The translations under genes and the position numbers were made by a program. Of a stretch of 64,000 nt of DNA, positions 24,708 to 37,763 are shown piece after piece. Source of the stretch: Margaritifera margaritifera (taxonomy: Eukaryota > Mollusca > Bivalvia > Unionida > Margaritiferidae); contig JAQPZY010001414.1 of the NCBI GenBank assembly GCA_029931535.1, forward strand, positions 1,876,001-1,940,000, read 5' to 3'. The notes under the pieces are model-generated. The model saw only the letters and a program-made list of their open reading frames with translations. It was not told the origin of the DNA and ran no database searches. Position 1 is the stretch's first letter, and every line of letters starts with the position of its first letter.

Positions 24708-25189
24708 CTATTTGCTGCAAATTGCACAAGTCAGTTCTCGCCCGTTCATATACTGTGGACACGGTAGGGAGCCACATATGGCCTCGACTCTGTACAGGAC
24801 GCGCCCGTACTCTGTCCGATAGCCGGAGGGGTCCGCCTCTGGAGCCTGGTCCACACAGATATAATCAGTGGACGCTTTATGTGCATTATGTCCCGTCATC
24901 AGATAGCCGTGATATTCCAAATGCCAGTCATCAAAGCAACGATTTCTCGCTGGCAGCATAAAGGTGGAGGTCCTCAACCTACTCCGGCAGACGACACATG
25001 GCATGTTATGGGATGAGAGTGCCTCGGCATTGGTCAGCTTGAAGAGAGGCTGATCTTGGTATTCGGCGCCATATATGAATGCCAAATTCTCCAGGCCGTC
25101 TGTGTAGGTGCCCCATATTGGCTCATGTGGAAGACAAAGAGTATTGACCGCAGCGCCAGTATGGTCATAATACGAACCTGCAGCGATAC
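24708..25189 (-). CDS. Exon 4 of collagen-like gene, copy B
   Basis: 482 nt including the TAG stop. Holds nine of the ten domain cysteines. A is 465 nt (17-bp deletion) and C is 475 nt (7-bp deletion) across the same borders. Confidence 0.9.
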
Positions 25190-27417
25190 CTAGGTGCAAA
25201 GAAAACAAAAACACGGCGATGAATATTTCGTATAATGAATAAAGTCAATGTAGCACACGAAACATAAATATAACAATGGGTATCAAAGATTGCTGTGTTC
25301 ATTCTTAAAGATATGTAACTATATCAACAGTCTTAACGGCTTTTCAAGTGTAAAATACCAAAATAAGATCAGTATGATTACATCTGAGCGAACAGTTTAA
25401 TACGTGACAAATCTTGAGTTCTACTTAACTGATGATCCCCCTGTATATTTACTACAAATTACAGATTTATTACCATCTAATTACAAATGTTACTGACCTG
25501 AAAAAACTATTTCTGTATCGATATCGTGAGGGCAGGTTGTTCTTCCCCACCGCGTGTATACAGCGCCACCTGTGTGTATTAAAGAGAATAGATTATGGCA
25601 CCAAACAATTCTGATTGGAATTTTTCTTTATAATGAGTAATAATTCAATTAGAGCCTGAAATATTTGTAAATTATTACTGTCAGGATTGCATTAAATAAT
25701 TACAACAGGTTTTTGAAATATGTACAATCAGGGTAAATAAATCCTCCACTCATCCCTTCTGTCTAAACTTTGGGCTCAGTCAATATCATAACTACTGCAA
25801 CAGTTTCAAATATCAACTGTACTAAATGACATATCTTACTTGAAGACTGAACATTTAGCACACACTAATGTCCCTCCAAATTTAATTCGATTCGAAATTT
25901 GCCAGAAAATTAGAGAAAGTAGGCTCGTACTTTAGAACTTTCTTGAGCAATAATCATCAACTAGATATACCCGATGTATCAGGTGTATTAATACAAATGC
26001 ATCGATGCCCTTTAATTATTTGCCTGTGAGGAGGAGAACCGAAAAAGGGAAATTCCCAAACATTTGTAGTTACTTTTATTGTCTTCAAATATTTATCCAT
26101 AGTCAAAGTTTTCTAAAATAGTTTTGAGAATACTTTTTCTGATATATAGGCCTTAAGATTTTCTAATACATTCTCATTATGACCTATTTATCAGTGACAG
26201 AACCGAAATTATTCCAAGACTGATTCTTTTCTCGAATGGATTAATATGAAGAAATAAACAACTCAGACAGAAGAAATGAGCGAGGATGGGTATTCAAATT
26301 AGGTTGTAAGTGAGCGGCTTACCCTAGCCGATCCCAGGTCTAAAGATAAAAACCTATTTACAATCATATTTTCTATAAACTAAAAAGATGACTGTTAGAT
26401 GTAAATCCCAATTTGAGACATTTTAAAAACTGCAATAAGAAGACATATTTTTATTATTTTTTAAAAAATTTTATTCTATAATAACCTTTCATAAAGAATT
26501 CGATTGTCATTCGTTTTGTCGAACATCTGCTTAACTGCGTGTACAGGATCTATATATGAACCTATATCTAAATTAATGTCGGAACTCTTTGAAAAGTAAT
26601 CACATATAAATTATTAGTTAACTGTGCCAATTCTTCTTGCATGCTGTAGAACAAAGAAATCTTTCCATACTCTCTTCTTGTAACTGGACCATTATATTTA
26701 ACATTCGAACTACTTATCTTTACAATGTGTATGTTTTATTCGTAAATATATGTTATTATTTGGTCTATAATACTGATCTAGAATGGACCGATGGCCTGTA
26801 GTACTGATATAGACTGGACAGATGGCCTATAGTACTAATACAGATTCGACAGATGGCCTATAGTACTGATATATACTGGATCCATGGCCTATACTACTCA
26901 TATAGACTGAACGAATGGCCTATAGTACTGATCTGAACTGAACAGATGGCCTGTAGTACTGATATAGACTTGACCTATGGCCTATATTACTGATATAGAC
27001 TGGACAGATGGCCTGTAGTACTGATATACACTGGACCGATGACCTGTAGTACTGATATAGACTGAACGAATGGCCTGTAGTACTGATACAGACTGGACCG
27101 ATGGCCTATAGTACTGATATAGACTGGACCGATGGCCTATAGTACTGATATAGAATGAACAGATGACCTATAGTACTGATATAGAATGGACAGATGGCCT
27201 GTAGTACTGATACAGAATGGACAGATGACCTATAGTACTGATATAGAATGGACAGATGGCCTATAGTACTGGTATAGAATTGACCGATGGTCTGTAGTAC
27301 TGATATGGACTTTTCTTTAATGACGGCCCAGAGTAGACACTGATAGTCCGCAACAGGTGCTCACAAGTATCTGTTTTAGATAATGATAAGTAGGACTAGG
27401 GCCTACACAGCGATAAG

Positions 27418-27479
<62 letters not shown>

Positions 27480-28317
27480 CGGGGGGGGGGGGGGTACCAG
27501 TCCCAGTTGGTGTATGTATATGTTGTTGATCTTTATTCATGATATTATTCTCTATTTCTGGACCTATATCATCCACTGCACGGCCGCGGCGTTCCTGTTT
27601 TGGGGGCTGAACGAAATAGGGTTGACTAAAAGTTAATTTATGAAATATGGACAGTAACCTAGATTAAATACGAGAAATTGTCATGCTAAAAAAATTAATT
27701 TATAAAATTAAAATTCAGTGATTATACTTTGATGTTTCCATAGGATATAACAGCTTATATTAGGACAGCTTGAAAATATGACTGATTTACGGAAAAATAA
27801 ACTGTGTCGTATTAGTAGACCTAAATGTTTTAGTAGTAAAAAGAAAATTGCACGATCACGAGATATTAGTACAAACAATTACTTAGTGATTTGACAATCT
27901 TATTATTTACATGCTGTCGATCTATATATCTATCTCTGAGTCCGTATGTGTATATATCTGTCTGTCTGTCCATCTATATATTTGTCTATCTATCAATATT
28001 ACACCATTATCTTATTATCGACAATCCACGAATTGCACCAACTGTAGCAACGTGTCACTTACCCGCAATCTCTCAATGTCTTGCCCATATACTGCATCCC
28101 TAGACATTTTACCGCCTCCCCCAGTCTTATCCAGATCTTTTTCAACGTTATACTCGTCTTTCCTTTTCATTGTAGCCACGGTCAAACCAAGTTCATGTAA
28201 GTCTGCTAGACTTTTCATTTGTAGAACAGCCAGACAAACAACCATCACTAGCCCGATTAGGATAACCAAGCCTCTAAGCCCAGTTTTAGACATAAATAAT
28301 TCGATCTGTTGTATCAT
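24708..28317 (-). CDS. Short-chain collagen C4-like type II membrane protein (intact copy B)
   Basis: Four exons: 28,063-28,317; 27,498-27,606; 25,498-25,569; 24,708-25,189. Borders are all GT-AG and the phases (0, 1, 1) agree, giving 305 codons from the ATG at 28,317 (297 from a second ATG at 28,293). Residues about 16-32 form one hydrophobic segment after a short basic N-terminus, so a type II signal anchor is likely. Exon 2 opens with a polybasic RRGR-AV site fitting furin cleavage. Exons 3-4 form the family's C-terminal domain: GGAVYTRWGR, NTLCLPHEPIWG, MPCVVCRS, YLMTG, YICVDQAPE and ELTCAICSK, with ten cysteines. No Gly-X-Y repeat is present, which is common in C4-like relatives. Only this copy is open; A and C are frameshifted. 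The role in extracellular matrix or at the cell surface is inferred from the family. Confidence 0.88.
25498..25569 (-). CDS. Exon 3 of collagen-like gene, copy B
   Basis: 72 nt, phase 1 to 1. It starts the C-terminal domain with GGAVYTRWGRTTCP and ends at a TCAG|GTCAGT donor. A and C have the same size. Confidence 0.88.
26465..26700 (-). pseudogene. AT-rich ORF remnant in intron 2, copy B
   Basis: Mirror of the open frame at 9,807-10,089. One T is missing in the run after GACATTAATT, so the frame is broken here. Confidence 0.35.
26757..27312. repeat. 31-bp minisatellite in intron 2, copy B
   Basis: About 18 units of ATAGTACTGATATAGACTGG plus ACCGATGGCCT. Single-base variants are arranged almost as in A, so the array predates the A/B split. 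Confidence 0.95.
27425..27495. repeat. (GA)n plus G-tract
   Basis: GA run followed by a run of G directly beside the exon 2 donor. Confidence 0.9.
27498..27606 (-). CDS. Exon 2 of collagen-like gene, copy B
   Basis: 109 nt, entering in phase 0 and leaving in phase 1. It carries the polybasic site and the DDIGPEIENN stretch. An R-X-X-R motif is kept in all four versions in the window although the residues differ (RRRR, RRGR, RRLR, RLRR). Confidence 0.85.
28063..28317 (-). CDS. Exon 1 of collagen-like gene, copy B
   Basis: Encodes the cytoplasmic start, signal anchor and a hydrophilic stalk with a GGGG stretch. The donor is CGG|GTAAGT. The frame is open upstream of the ATG to 28,347 but begins with TTG there, so the ATG at 28,317 or 28,293 is preferred. 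The C exon differs at only a few residues, much less than the flanking introns. Confidence 0.85.
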
Positions 28318-28500
28318 GTTGTTTAGAAAGATGTTAAAGAGAAACAAAAAGGCAAGTGAAGAAAGGAACTATCACACTAGAAATATACTGAAGCAATTTC
28401 GCAGCCAAAAGTGTCACGTGGCCATCGACAATCTGGAGCTTGTTTTAATTGGCTGAGGATGAATAATTCCGTGTTTATTTTGGCTGCTTCCTGGTGGAAT
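28318..28500 (-). promoter_or_regulatory. Putative promoter/5' region of collagen-like gene, copy B
   Basis: Mirror of 8,040-8,221, with an E-box (GTCACGTG at about 28,413-28,420) and a TATATTTC motif on minus near 28,380. Assigned from position and three-way conservation only. Confidence 0.3.
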
Positions 28501-28624
28501 ATACATGAATGGTCATACGCCACAAACGGGAAACAGACTTTGCTCAGAATCGAAACTTATTTTTGCTTTCAACAATAGCAGTAACAATAATTCAAAGTTT
28601 ATACTTTCTACATCCTGAGAAACG

Positions 28625-28812
28625 TACCGTATATACTGGTATAAACCGGGTTCAAATGCAAACAACATAGATCCTGATCTGCTGTCGCATAATGAGCTGG
28701 CAGATCATGGTCTATGTTGTTTAGTCCCTAAAAACTGCATAGACCCAGATCTGCCGGCGCATTATGCGACGTTTGCATTTGGTTTTGAACTATACGCGAG
28801 TATATGCGGTAT
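28625..28812. mobile_element. Double-hairpin MITE-like element, B-1
   Basis: Starts TACCGTATATACTGG and ends CGCGAGTATATGCGGTA. The first hairpin arms are AACAACATAGATCCTGATCTG and its complement, and the second centres on GGCGCATTATGCGAC. Mirror of A-2. Confidence 0.78.
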
Positions 28813-28924
28813 GTATCACAGATGACAGAAACGGAAAAATGATGATTACGCTATTATGATACTATTATTAAAAAAACAATACTTTATTCCTGTGTTACAT
28901 ATGTACACATCTTTTCATAAAAGT

Positions 28925-29290
28925 ACTAAATGCTCATTTCAAATGAATCAGAGTACTAAATGCCCATTTTAAATGATCAGAGTACTAAATGCTCATTTCA
29001 AATGCATCAGAGAACTAAATGCTCATTTCAAATGCATCAGAGTACTAATTGCTCATTTCAAATGCATCAGAGTACTAAATGCTCATTTCAAATGCATCAG
29101 AGACTAAATGCTCTTTTCAAATGCATCAGAGACTAAATGCTCTTTTCAAATGCATCAGAGAACTAAATGCTCATTTCAAATGCATCAGAGAGAGGACACG
29201 GACTCTGTTATACATGTACACTTCTTTTGATAGAAAGTACTAAATGCTCGTTTCAAATGCATCAGAGAACTAAATGTTCATTTTAAATGC
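28925..29290. repeat. 29-30-bp tandem array (copy B)
   Basis: Mirror of the array at 7,267-7,612, with one more unit in the CTCTTTT variant form. Confidence 0.93.
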
Positions 29291-29562
29291 CTCACTAAGA
29301 GGATACGTAGAGGGTGATAATATTTTTTGAATTTGTTTCATTTAATAAGTTCTACTTATATGAAAAATCTGTTTTCTTCTTTGCCAAAACAATTTTTAAA
29401 AAAAATAATAATAATAAAATAATAAAAAGAAAAACCAACTCAGATTAATAATACATGAATTTGATGTCAGACAAAACATTTTAAAACCTACTAACCAGCA
29501 CGGTGTAAAAACACAAAGTGATAATTATAAGGCCTTCCCAGAGATAGATTTAGAAACTACAT

Positions 29563-29571
<9 letters not shown>

Positions 29572-29636
<65 letters not shown>
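29572..29636. repeat. (TA)n microsatellite
   Basis: Mirror of 6,942-6,993, slightly longer. Confidence 0.95.
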
Positions 29637-29640
<4 letters not shown>

Positions 29641-29730
29641 AAGTAAAAACAAAAGAGTACTGTCATATCAGATAGAAAATTCATAACCAAGCATGCACTT
29701 ATGAATCGACTACATAACTAATAACTATCA

Positions 29731-29928
29731 TACCGTATGTACTCGCTTATAAGATAGTACAACTGCAAACAACATAGACCCTTAATTGCCCTCGCACAAT
29801 GCGCCGACAGATCAGGATATATGTTGTTTGTTCTACTGATTACTCCTAGCAAACTGCATTGTTCGACGGCAGATCTGGGTCTTTGCAGTTTGCAGTTGGA
29901 CTAGACGTAGAGGCGAGTGTATACAGTA
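29731..29928. mobile_element. Double-hairpin MITE-like element, B-2
   Basis: Starts TACCGTATGTACTCGCTTAT. Two hairpins are joined by TTTGTTCTACTGATTACTCC. Mirror of A-1. Confidence 0.78.
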
Positions 29929-30111
29929 ACACAAATAAATAACGGTATTATGAAAAAGTTGTATAACCTTAATTATTTCTCTACTGCAACACAAAGATAT
30001 TTGCAGCTTTTAATATACAACCGGATTTAAAATAAACATAAACTAAAGGAGAAAGGTAACAATTTAAATAGTAAAATGTACTAATTAAAATTTCCTGTCT
30101 ACCCGGAATGC

Positions 30112-30306
30112 CTTCTACATTTCGTGAAAAACAACCTGCAACATCAATATTCATCCTATACTAAATACCTTGCTTTAACAAGTCCAACAAACTTAAAGCT
30201 TAAAAATGAAAACGCTACACATTTTTGGAAAATATTTGATCGAAAGAAAACCCAGCAAATAGCAATGATTTGTCCAGTTTATGAGATAGCAAAATTTATC
30301 AAATAA
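30112..30306 (+). CDS. AT-rich ORF fragment of unknown family (copy B)
   Basis: Open for about 65 codons, with KNENATHFWKIFDRKK and ending KFIK then TAA; the first ATG is at 30,124. The following sequence in another frame (STSNEFCD) is recognisable in C at 51,757-51,846 as an open stretch ending NEYVDKYHKL. The A partner is frameshifted. I recognise no family. Shared style with the P-loop fragment suggests pieces of one inserted AT-rich, intron-less element (inference). Confidence 0.28.
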   Translation, partial: LLHFVKNNLQHQYSSYTKYLALTSPTNLKLKNENATHFWKIFDRKKTQQIAMICPVYEIAKFIK

Positions 30307-31559
30307 GTGACGAAAATATCAACATCAAACGAGTTCTGCGACAGTTCCACAATCGATGAGAGGATTCTCAATGAATATATATTGACACATATCACAAATA
30401 TTAAATAAAAGTTCCTTTTCAAAGTATTGTTGTTAGACGAGTTGTCGTTAGTCGGTCAACCATGTATCACAGAATACCCAAACTCCCTTAAAGTCTCCAA
30501 AGCTTTAAAGATCAGACTCGCTGTAAATTTATCATTCTGAAAGACTAGGAGACAAAACATTGACAAAGTTTTGTGTTCTAAATTGACAACATCTTTATAG
30601 CACGTATGGACTTGCGAGCCACGCCCAGGTCCTTGAAGAAGTCTCATTCACTTTTACATTAAAAGTGTCAGGCGATCGCCTGTTTAATCATCTGTTTTTT
30701 CCTACAGTATTTCCTTTTAAATTATACTTTTTACATTTCTACAGAAACGATACCAACACAGAAAAGACGGTAAACATTAATGGAAGTTATTCTTTTAACT
30801 GACAATGTGCATCATTTGTAAAATAATGAAGATGAATCAGTCTAAAATTTGACTTATGGAGCCAAGCATTACGATTGTTTGACTTCCCGATCCAGGTGGT
30901 ATTTTTTCATTTCACTAAGAAATGCACCCATGCTATCGAAAATCTTATCGTTTCTTCCTTCAATACACACAACCACCATATCTATGCGTAGCAAATGCGT
31001 ACTCTGGTTAACAAAAAACGAACTACAACATGAAATGTTCTTGGTTTTTCACAATATGGATTGCTGGTGTAAAACAGGCAGCACATGAACGCAAAACAAA
31101 GTAAAATACAACTACAGTTATTTTCGTTTCGGGAATATCAGGTGTAATTTTCAATATAGAAATATGTAGAAAAGGGCATTTAAATTAGCTATATTTCATC
31201 TGTGCATGCTAAAATATAGTTAGGATCAGACAGAATATACAGTATAAAGTTGATTAATATTAAGGTTTGAGGACCATTCAATTTTTTTGAAGTGCTTCTT
31301 TCCTTTTTCTCAAGTACTCAAGTAAGATGTGGAAATGAAATAAATTGAATATCCTATAATATCGTTCTTGTCTTGAGCGCTGAAGAAAATCTATATATGC
31401 GTTCTACGTCACAACAATTACCAGGTTTTAGAAAGTAACACGCACAGAGGTGCCATACTGACTAGCAGTGTGAAAATGAAGACAACACAAGGCATCAATA
31501 AATTAAAAAATTAAATCAATATTAATAATAATAATAATACATATGATATGATATGGTAG

Positions 31560-31601
<42 letters not shown>

Positions 31602-34328
31602 CCAAAATCCAAACCATTAATATAGGCAATCCCAGACTCGGATTGGGGGTTTTAGGGGAGTGTACCGCATGGCATTGTTAAATAAGAGCAATAAGGATTA
31701 TTTGGGTCTCTTTAAATAAGGACAAAGTATTTCTGTTCCCAAGTGCAATTGTTAATGTCCTTTCTAGTCGGCTTAAGTAAAGCTAAAAATTTGCATATGG
31801 CAACCACACACAATGGTAATACTGGTGGCAACAAAACACAAAGGTTCTATTTTTTATTTTATTTTTTAAAACATTTTTTCTTTATTTTTCTTTTGGTTTT
31901 TTTTATTACTGAAAGAAGAGATCTGTTATTTTAAAACGAACTGTGATTGAAAGGATAAAAAAAATTATATAATTTATTTGAGAATATGTGACAATAGGGT
32001 ATATAAACTCCTATTATAGCTGCAGAAATAATCGAAGAAGTAAACAAACACTTAAGTACCATAAAAAATACGAAAACGTTGTGGCAGTATTAACACAAGA
32101 ATCTATCGTAAATTGGAAAAATCAGATACAAATAACATGTTTATGGTAGAAGGAGTATGGATTATTTCATTTTATTTTATACTTTATATGAGTGTGTGTG
32201 TGTGTGTGTGTGTGTAGTTGCTAATAAGACACTAAGATCACTTGACTAAATTCGGCAAATATATTTTAAAAGACAACATTTAGAGGAAGAAAAAAAGATT
32301 CCAACTCTCACTAAGATACAGGTTCGAATTTCACTAATCGTCTCAACATTTCTTCCTCGACTTGAAATTTTTGGATATCTTTTATTTTGCTTGGTTCGTA
32401 ACAATTGCATTTTCAGATAATATTCAGCAGGCACCCATCATTAAAGTACAGTAATACAATCTTTACCTTTTTCAAAGAAGTCTTGCCTTATCTCTGTGGG
32501 AATTTTGGTTAAAACTAAAAAGTAATTTTGTATCCTTTCCGGAATCTCTTTCTCTGTCAAAAATACTGATATTGTATAAAGTGTCATAAGCAAGATAATG
32601 TAAAATCTCAATCTGAGGTGACATTCTGAAAATTTTAGTGAAACCAGGGTTTGCTCATCACGTGTACATGCCTATGGAGACAAAGCATTTCCCGCGAGAT
32701 GCGTGTGATACCATCATTGGCTTATTATCTTCCTTGTGTGTAAATAAGACAGGGTCATTGACTATCTTTGAAATACAGCAATATTTCACAGGTTTGAAAA
32801 AATGCCATTACGTAAAAAGGGTTATTATACTTAATTACAATTATATATCCAATCAGGTTATCAATTATCCATTGCCAAGAGTCTATTATGATCATTACAA
32901 TTAGGTCCTCAATCACGGATAGTTATACTCAGTCCAAAGTTTAAATAAGCACCGCCAACAAGACATAATAACCTTTGTCTATTTATTTTGAGCTATTCTG
33001 CAATATACTGGGTCCATGCATGGATTTTCGTACTACAAATGTAAATTTATCAATAATTGAAGAATTGTCAAAATAACTTAAGTTTCTTTCCATATTTGTA
33101 GGTATAACTTAAAAGGTTCCATGACGATGCTGTCGGAAGGCAGAAGTTTCCAGCGGCGAGTCAGATAGAAACGCTACAGTCAATCTAAGCTAACGATATA
33201 TATATATATATATATACATTGTAAGGCAGATAGTTCCAGCCTAGCCTAAATTGATAACTGTTGGAAGGCATTTTCTAAATAATTCTGAAGAACTCAGTAT
33301 CATTAGACGAGTACTCTGCATAGTATGAATGTTGAACTTTGATGTAGAAATACAAGGATGATAATGCCGTACAATTCACTGGAGCTTGTAACTAAATATC
33401 AGTCAATCAGAGGTTTACTTGAAGGCGAGTACTCTGAAATGTTGACATGCAATCGAAATAATTGTTTGTTAAATTGAGGGGTTTTAGTTACATATATAGC
33501 AGATTGCTGACATTTGTCAACGCGTGCATCTCACGAGGAAACCGAGACAAGCAACCTGAGATAACAGACCCGGGATTACCGGTCCGAAACAAGCAAGGTA
33601 AGGATCGCAAATTCGCGAGATTCTCTATCCATGGATGAGCAACCAATTACTTCACTTGTTTTGTAGTTGTGTTCCCTGGTACCCGGCTTACATTGGCAAG
33701 CCTATGTCACAGGCCGGTAACTAGCAAAATGTGTCTCCCGAATTTTTTAGTCGTGTTGCGGAACGCGTAGCAGGGAGCATATGTATTCAGATCACAATTA
33801 TTTTTCCTATATAGTTCCTACATTTGTTTGTCAGTACTAAACTTTCCAGTGTGTACAAATCCTAATAAAACATATGTTACTCTAAAGTATCATCAAAGAT
33901 AAACTCACGGTGAAGTTTATAGTTTATAGTTTAACCGGCAGTGTTTTTCAGAGGCTGGACTGTAAACAAAACAACGTGCAGTGGGTCGCAGATTTCACGT
34001 CAGAACCAGCAACAATGCCTCATTACTCACTGTGCACTGTCGCCAAATACACACAGACATCTACACCATAATGATCATATTCTAACGAATAAACAATTTC
34101 CTTTAAATCAATACCAAGAATGCCTAAATCTAACTCACGCATAACCTCAAAATGAGACAGGAAAAATGCTCTAAAAATAGATTTGGGCTACATTTGTGGG
34201 TACTGACCCGGATGTAATAATTGTGGCCTGACTCCATATGATGTACTGAACCAGACTAATGGGCGTGGTGCATATGGGAAAAAATGTGTGGAGATTAAGT
34301 ACTTCTATTAAGATGGAGGATGTTAGTT

Positions 34329-34569
34329 ATCTGCGATCTCAAATAAGCATCACTTCTTATTACCTGATTGCCATTATATGATTGTTGGAAGCAGAGGGCA
34401 AGGAAAGACCAACCTTTTGCTTAATTTATTACTTATATACTTCAATTATGATGAATTTATCATATATACTATCAATGATGACCAAAGAAAATATACCATG
34501 TTGGATGAATTATACAACACAATAGAAGATAAAAAAAATATCTCTTATAAGACCAAAATTCATTATTAA
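34329..34569 (+). pseudogene. P-loop ATPase fragment (virus-like), copy B
   Basis: The frame holds LPDCHYMIVGSRGQGKTNLL, in which GSRGQGKT is a Walker A motif, followed by FIIYTINDDQRKYTM. This resembles the start of FtsK/HerA-type genome-packaging ATPases of large DNA viruses and Maverick/Polinton-like elements. No Walker B region follows: it ends after about 80 codons in a TAA. The C copy (57,715-57,942) is nearly the same protein but differs at the end by a small indel. It lies in the intron before the terminal exon of the VWC-ShKT gene, on the opposite strand. Assignment to a viral ATPase is inference. Confidence 0.5.
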
Positions 34570-34571
34570 CA

Positions 34572-34714
34572 GCAGCACCACTGCCGCTGTCCTTAAACCA
34601 CAACACATTGGTTACTGAGGAGTTTGCATGATCATTTGAATATGTTACTAGTTCTGTTATAGTACTAGATCGTGGAAAGTATAATGAAATTTGCTCTATC
34701 ACATTACCATCCAT
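34572..34714 (-). pseudogene. Remnant of AT-rich ORF, copy B
   Basis: Minus-strand frame with TITELVTYSNDHANSS, matching the longer open frame in C (57,984-58,397). Upstream of about 34,714 the frame has decayed. Confidence 0.4.
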
Positions 34715-35269
34715 TAAATATTGGGCAATATGAAATAGACTCCACGCATTACTGACTATCGATATTGCAGCATCCTATTTGCGAAATTAGCCCAATCTAA
34801 TTTACCTCGAATCTCAAGAAACCCCTATGCAGTATTAAATGCATATCGTTATAATCGTTTCTATGATATATTGACCATCCGTATTCATATTATTACTATT
34901 ATACGGAAGGTATTCCTCATACACAAACTTCCTAATTGACTAAATAAGGAAACAAAATTAGTTTACCACTTGTTTATCATTGCATACATCTAGGATTGCC
35001 GACTTAGAAAGAAGTAGACAGAGTAATACATTGGCGTTCAGACAAAAATGTTAAAATCTCGACTTTTTTAAACATTTTATATATTGGATTAGCAACGCGA
35101 AGAATTTGTATACAAAAATGACCATTATAATATCCGTGTTCTTCGCGCGAGGTTTCATTAGATTTGTTTCACGTCGTCATTATAATATTATTAAAAACTC
35201 GTATTATAGTATAATATTGATCCAAGAGATGTACAAGAGTAACTGAGTATGTTGCAAAAGCACCATAAG

Positions 35270-35600
35270 TGTTGTCTAGTGTTTTGCATCGTGATTTGAT
35301 AATGTTTTGTCTTGCCTACGACGAATGTGCAGAAGATAAGACAAAGCTAAATGTAATCTGACTAAACCAGCCTCTCGCGTGACATCACGAGACCTGGTCC
35401 AGGCTTGCCCAGACGAAATATAACCTTGACATTGTTCTCTGCAGTCTTCGGACTTTCTCTTTTTGAGGTTATTGTGATAGCCATCATTTACCCAATGTTC
35501 TTCGTTCCCTAAGTAATAAGATTTATATATTCCCTCTATAAGCCCAGTATTGTGTAAAACGATAATTTCCTTTGTCACCGTCCTTGGCAATAGCTCATGT
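35270..35600 (-). other. Unassigned sequence shared with C; open only in B
   Basis: A 104-codon minus frame is open in B, but its C counterpart (about 59,330-59,945) has several stops. I see no domain and treat it as intron sequence. Confidence 0.3.
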
Positions 35601-37675
35601 TGTGATTATTTATTCATATAAAGAAAGGTGAAAGATTATCTATCGCAGGAATGATTAGCATCCTCATAGACTTCTAAACTAAATGACCTAGGAGTCAATG
35701 CTATTTTGGCCCTTTATAGTTTGACATATTTGGCTTTACCAACCTTACTAGGAGCATGGAATACTGCCAGCATTGTTCTCTAAATTATACTGGCACGAAA
35801 TCTCCCCCAATCCGACAGGGTGACAGCTCGCGCGAGCTAGCCAATGAACCTACAAGTCTTAAGTGATAACAAGAACCAAAAGGTACAAGGCTGGGAACAT
35901 GGTACGAACGTTCGTCGCGTACGAAACGAGAAAGATCATATGACTTTCAATTTTCATTCGCTCATAGCAACATGTTGAAAACTCACCTGCTCCACTGCTA
36001 GTAACTGAAAAAAACAAAAACAAAAATCCCCAATAATGTCACAATGTAGTGAGTCATTCTATAAAATATACAGAGATCGATCTATATGTATATTGCTATA
36101 CAATTATAGATTTGTTGATGAGGTCGATACATTCTTTTCTAAAGTGATATCGAAGAGAACAAAATATTTCCTTGATTAACTATTTTTCATCTATCTTGTT
36201 TAGAAAAGGTTGAAGGTATCCACATTAAATTGCATCGAAAATTCATTCCAAAATTGCGGTTTTCATCCTTCATGCTCACATAATTGATGTAAGCACTTAC
36301 ATTGATTTAGCATTAGTTTGACCATCATAAATCAGCTCTATTCAAACATCTATCCCATGTTTACTAGATCAAGGTCCATAGGATTTTCTTTCCAACCCCT
36401 AACTGAAATAAAATTAAATGCAGCTGATTTTATTTTGTGCATGGAAATATAATACTCATATACATTTATGTAATTAACATATTTAAATGTAATATCTTAC
36501 AATTAATAGTGCTGTTATTTCCGGTGCTGTTCAATTTGGGGCAGCATTCATCAGGAACTCTTGTTATAACACAGCCGTCGGGGAAGTTGTGATATATCAG
36601 ACACCTAAGGTACAGAAACAAACATTCAAACATGCTTTAACTGACTTTTTCCATTCTTTGCTTTTCTTTTAAGTTTAGGCACGCCTTCCTGCAGTTGGAG
36701 GTCATCGTAGTGATGAAAGACTCTTGTTTTTCTTTCAATAAAAAACATATGGAAATTTCGTAATTGACAGAATGACAACTAGATTCCAATGAAATTATTG
36801 CACCTATTGGCTAGTATAAAAATACACGAACAGTAATTAATTGAATACAGCGGCTAAAATATGTCAAAAGTTTGATAACAGCAGCGATTTTATACGTTTA
36901 GTTATATATGTACTAAAGGATCTATCCCACGTCTGTAAGTGTTTATAGATGCCCATGTGTTTACGGCGACTTGGTCCTTTTGGACAAAAAGGTAATTCAG
37001 GTTTACAAAGTACATTGTGAACTACGCAACAGCTCATTTTGGCTTTTGATGCAGGCTCTGAAATCTTAAATACACTCCACTGCATCCCTCACGCTCGAAC
37101 CTGTATGTGGAAAGGTGCAGCTACGATAGGACATATATTTGCAGCGAAACTTCTTTTTGTTTAGTGTCCGTCGGTTACCCCAAGCCTTATGCTAGAATAC
37201 ACTGAAAAGATTACATTTTTAAGAAGTTTCTTTTTAACACTGTTCATTTTCTAATATAATGTAGAACAGATTTATTAGGTTCCCACACAAACATTTCTTT
37301 CTTGGGGCCTACTTTCAGTCAATTCCATGACAAATGTTTGTTAAGATTAAAATTCGTAAATCATATGACTCCATAAAATACGGAATTCCAATCGTTACTG
37401 ACAGTCAAACAAGACGGAACAGATTGCTGATTTAAGAAAACTCTACTCGAACATGTCAAATGATCTGGAATGGTGGGACTTTTAAATACTACTTACAAAT
37501 TAGTGTTGAGTAGAAGTATCAAAACTGTGATTTTTATCACTTCACTTACAAATTAGTACAAAGAGTTTAAGTGATGTCGGGATTCTGACATTCACACTGA
37601 GTTGCACAGCCGTCCTTCCACCTGTCTCCCTTTGCAAAAGTCTGATGATTTATGAACAAACAGCTATCTGCGATA

Positions 37676-37677
<2 letters not shown>

Positions 37678-37763
<86 letters not shown>

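Larger units (their letters stand above)
28501..33123. other. Intergenic region, copy B
   Basis: No confident gene. Holds two double-hairpin elements, the 29-30-bp tandem array, an AT-rich ORF remnant and several microsatellites. Short ORFs at 30,456-30,647 and 30,849-31,088 are shared with A only, and I cannot support them as genes. Confidence 0.6.

Noticed and set aside
35276..35590. 104-codon minus ORF as an exon of the VWC-ShKT gene
   Set aside because: The C counterpart has multiple stops although C is the copy with the open gene.
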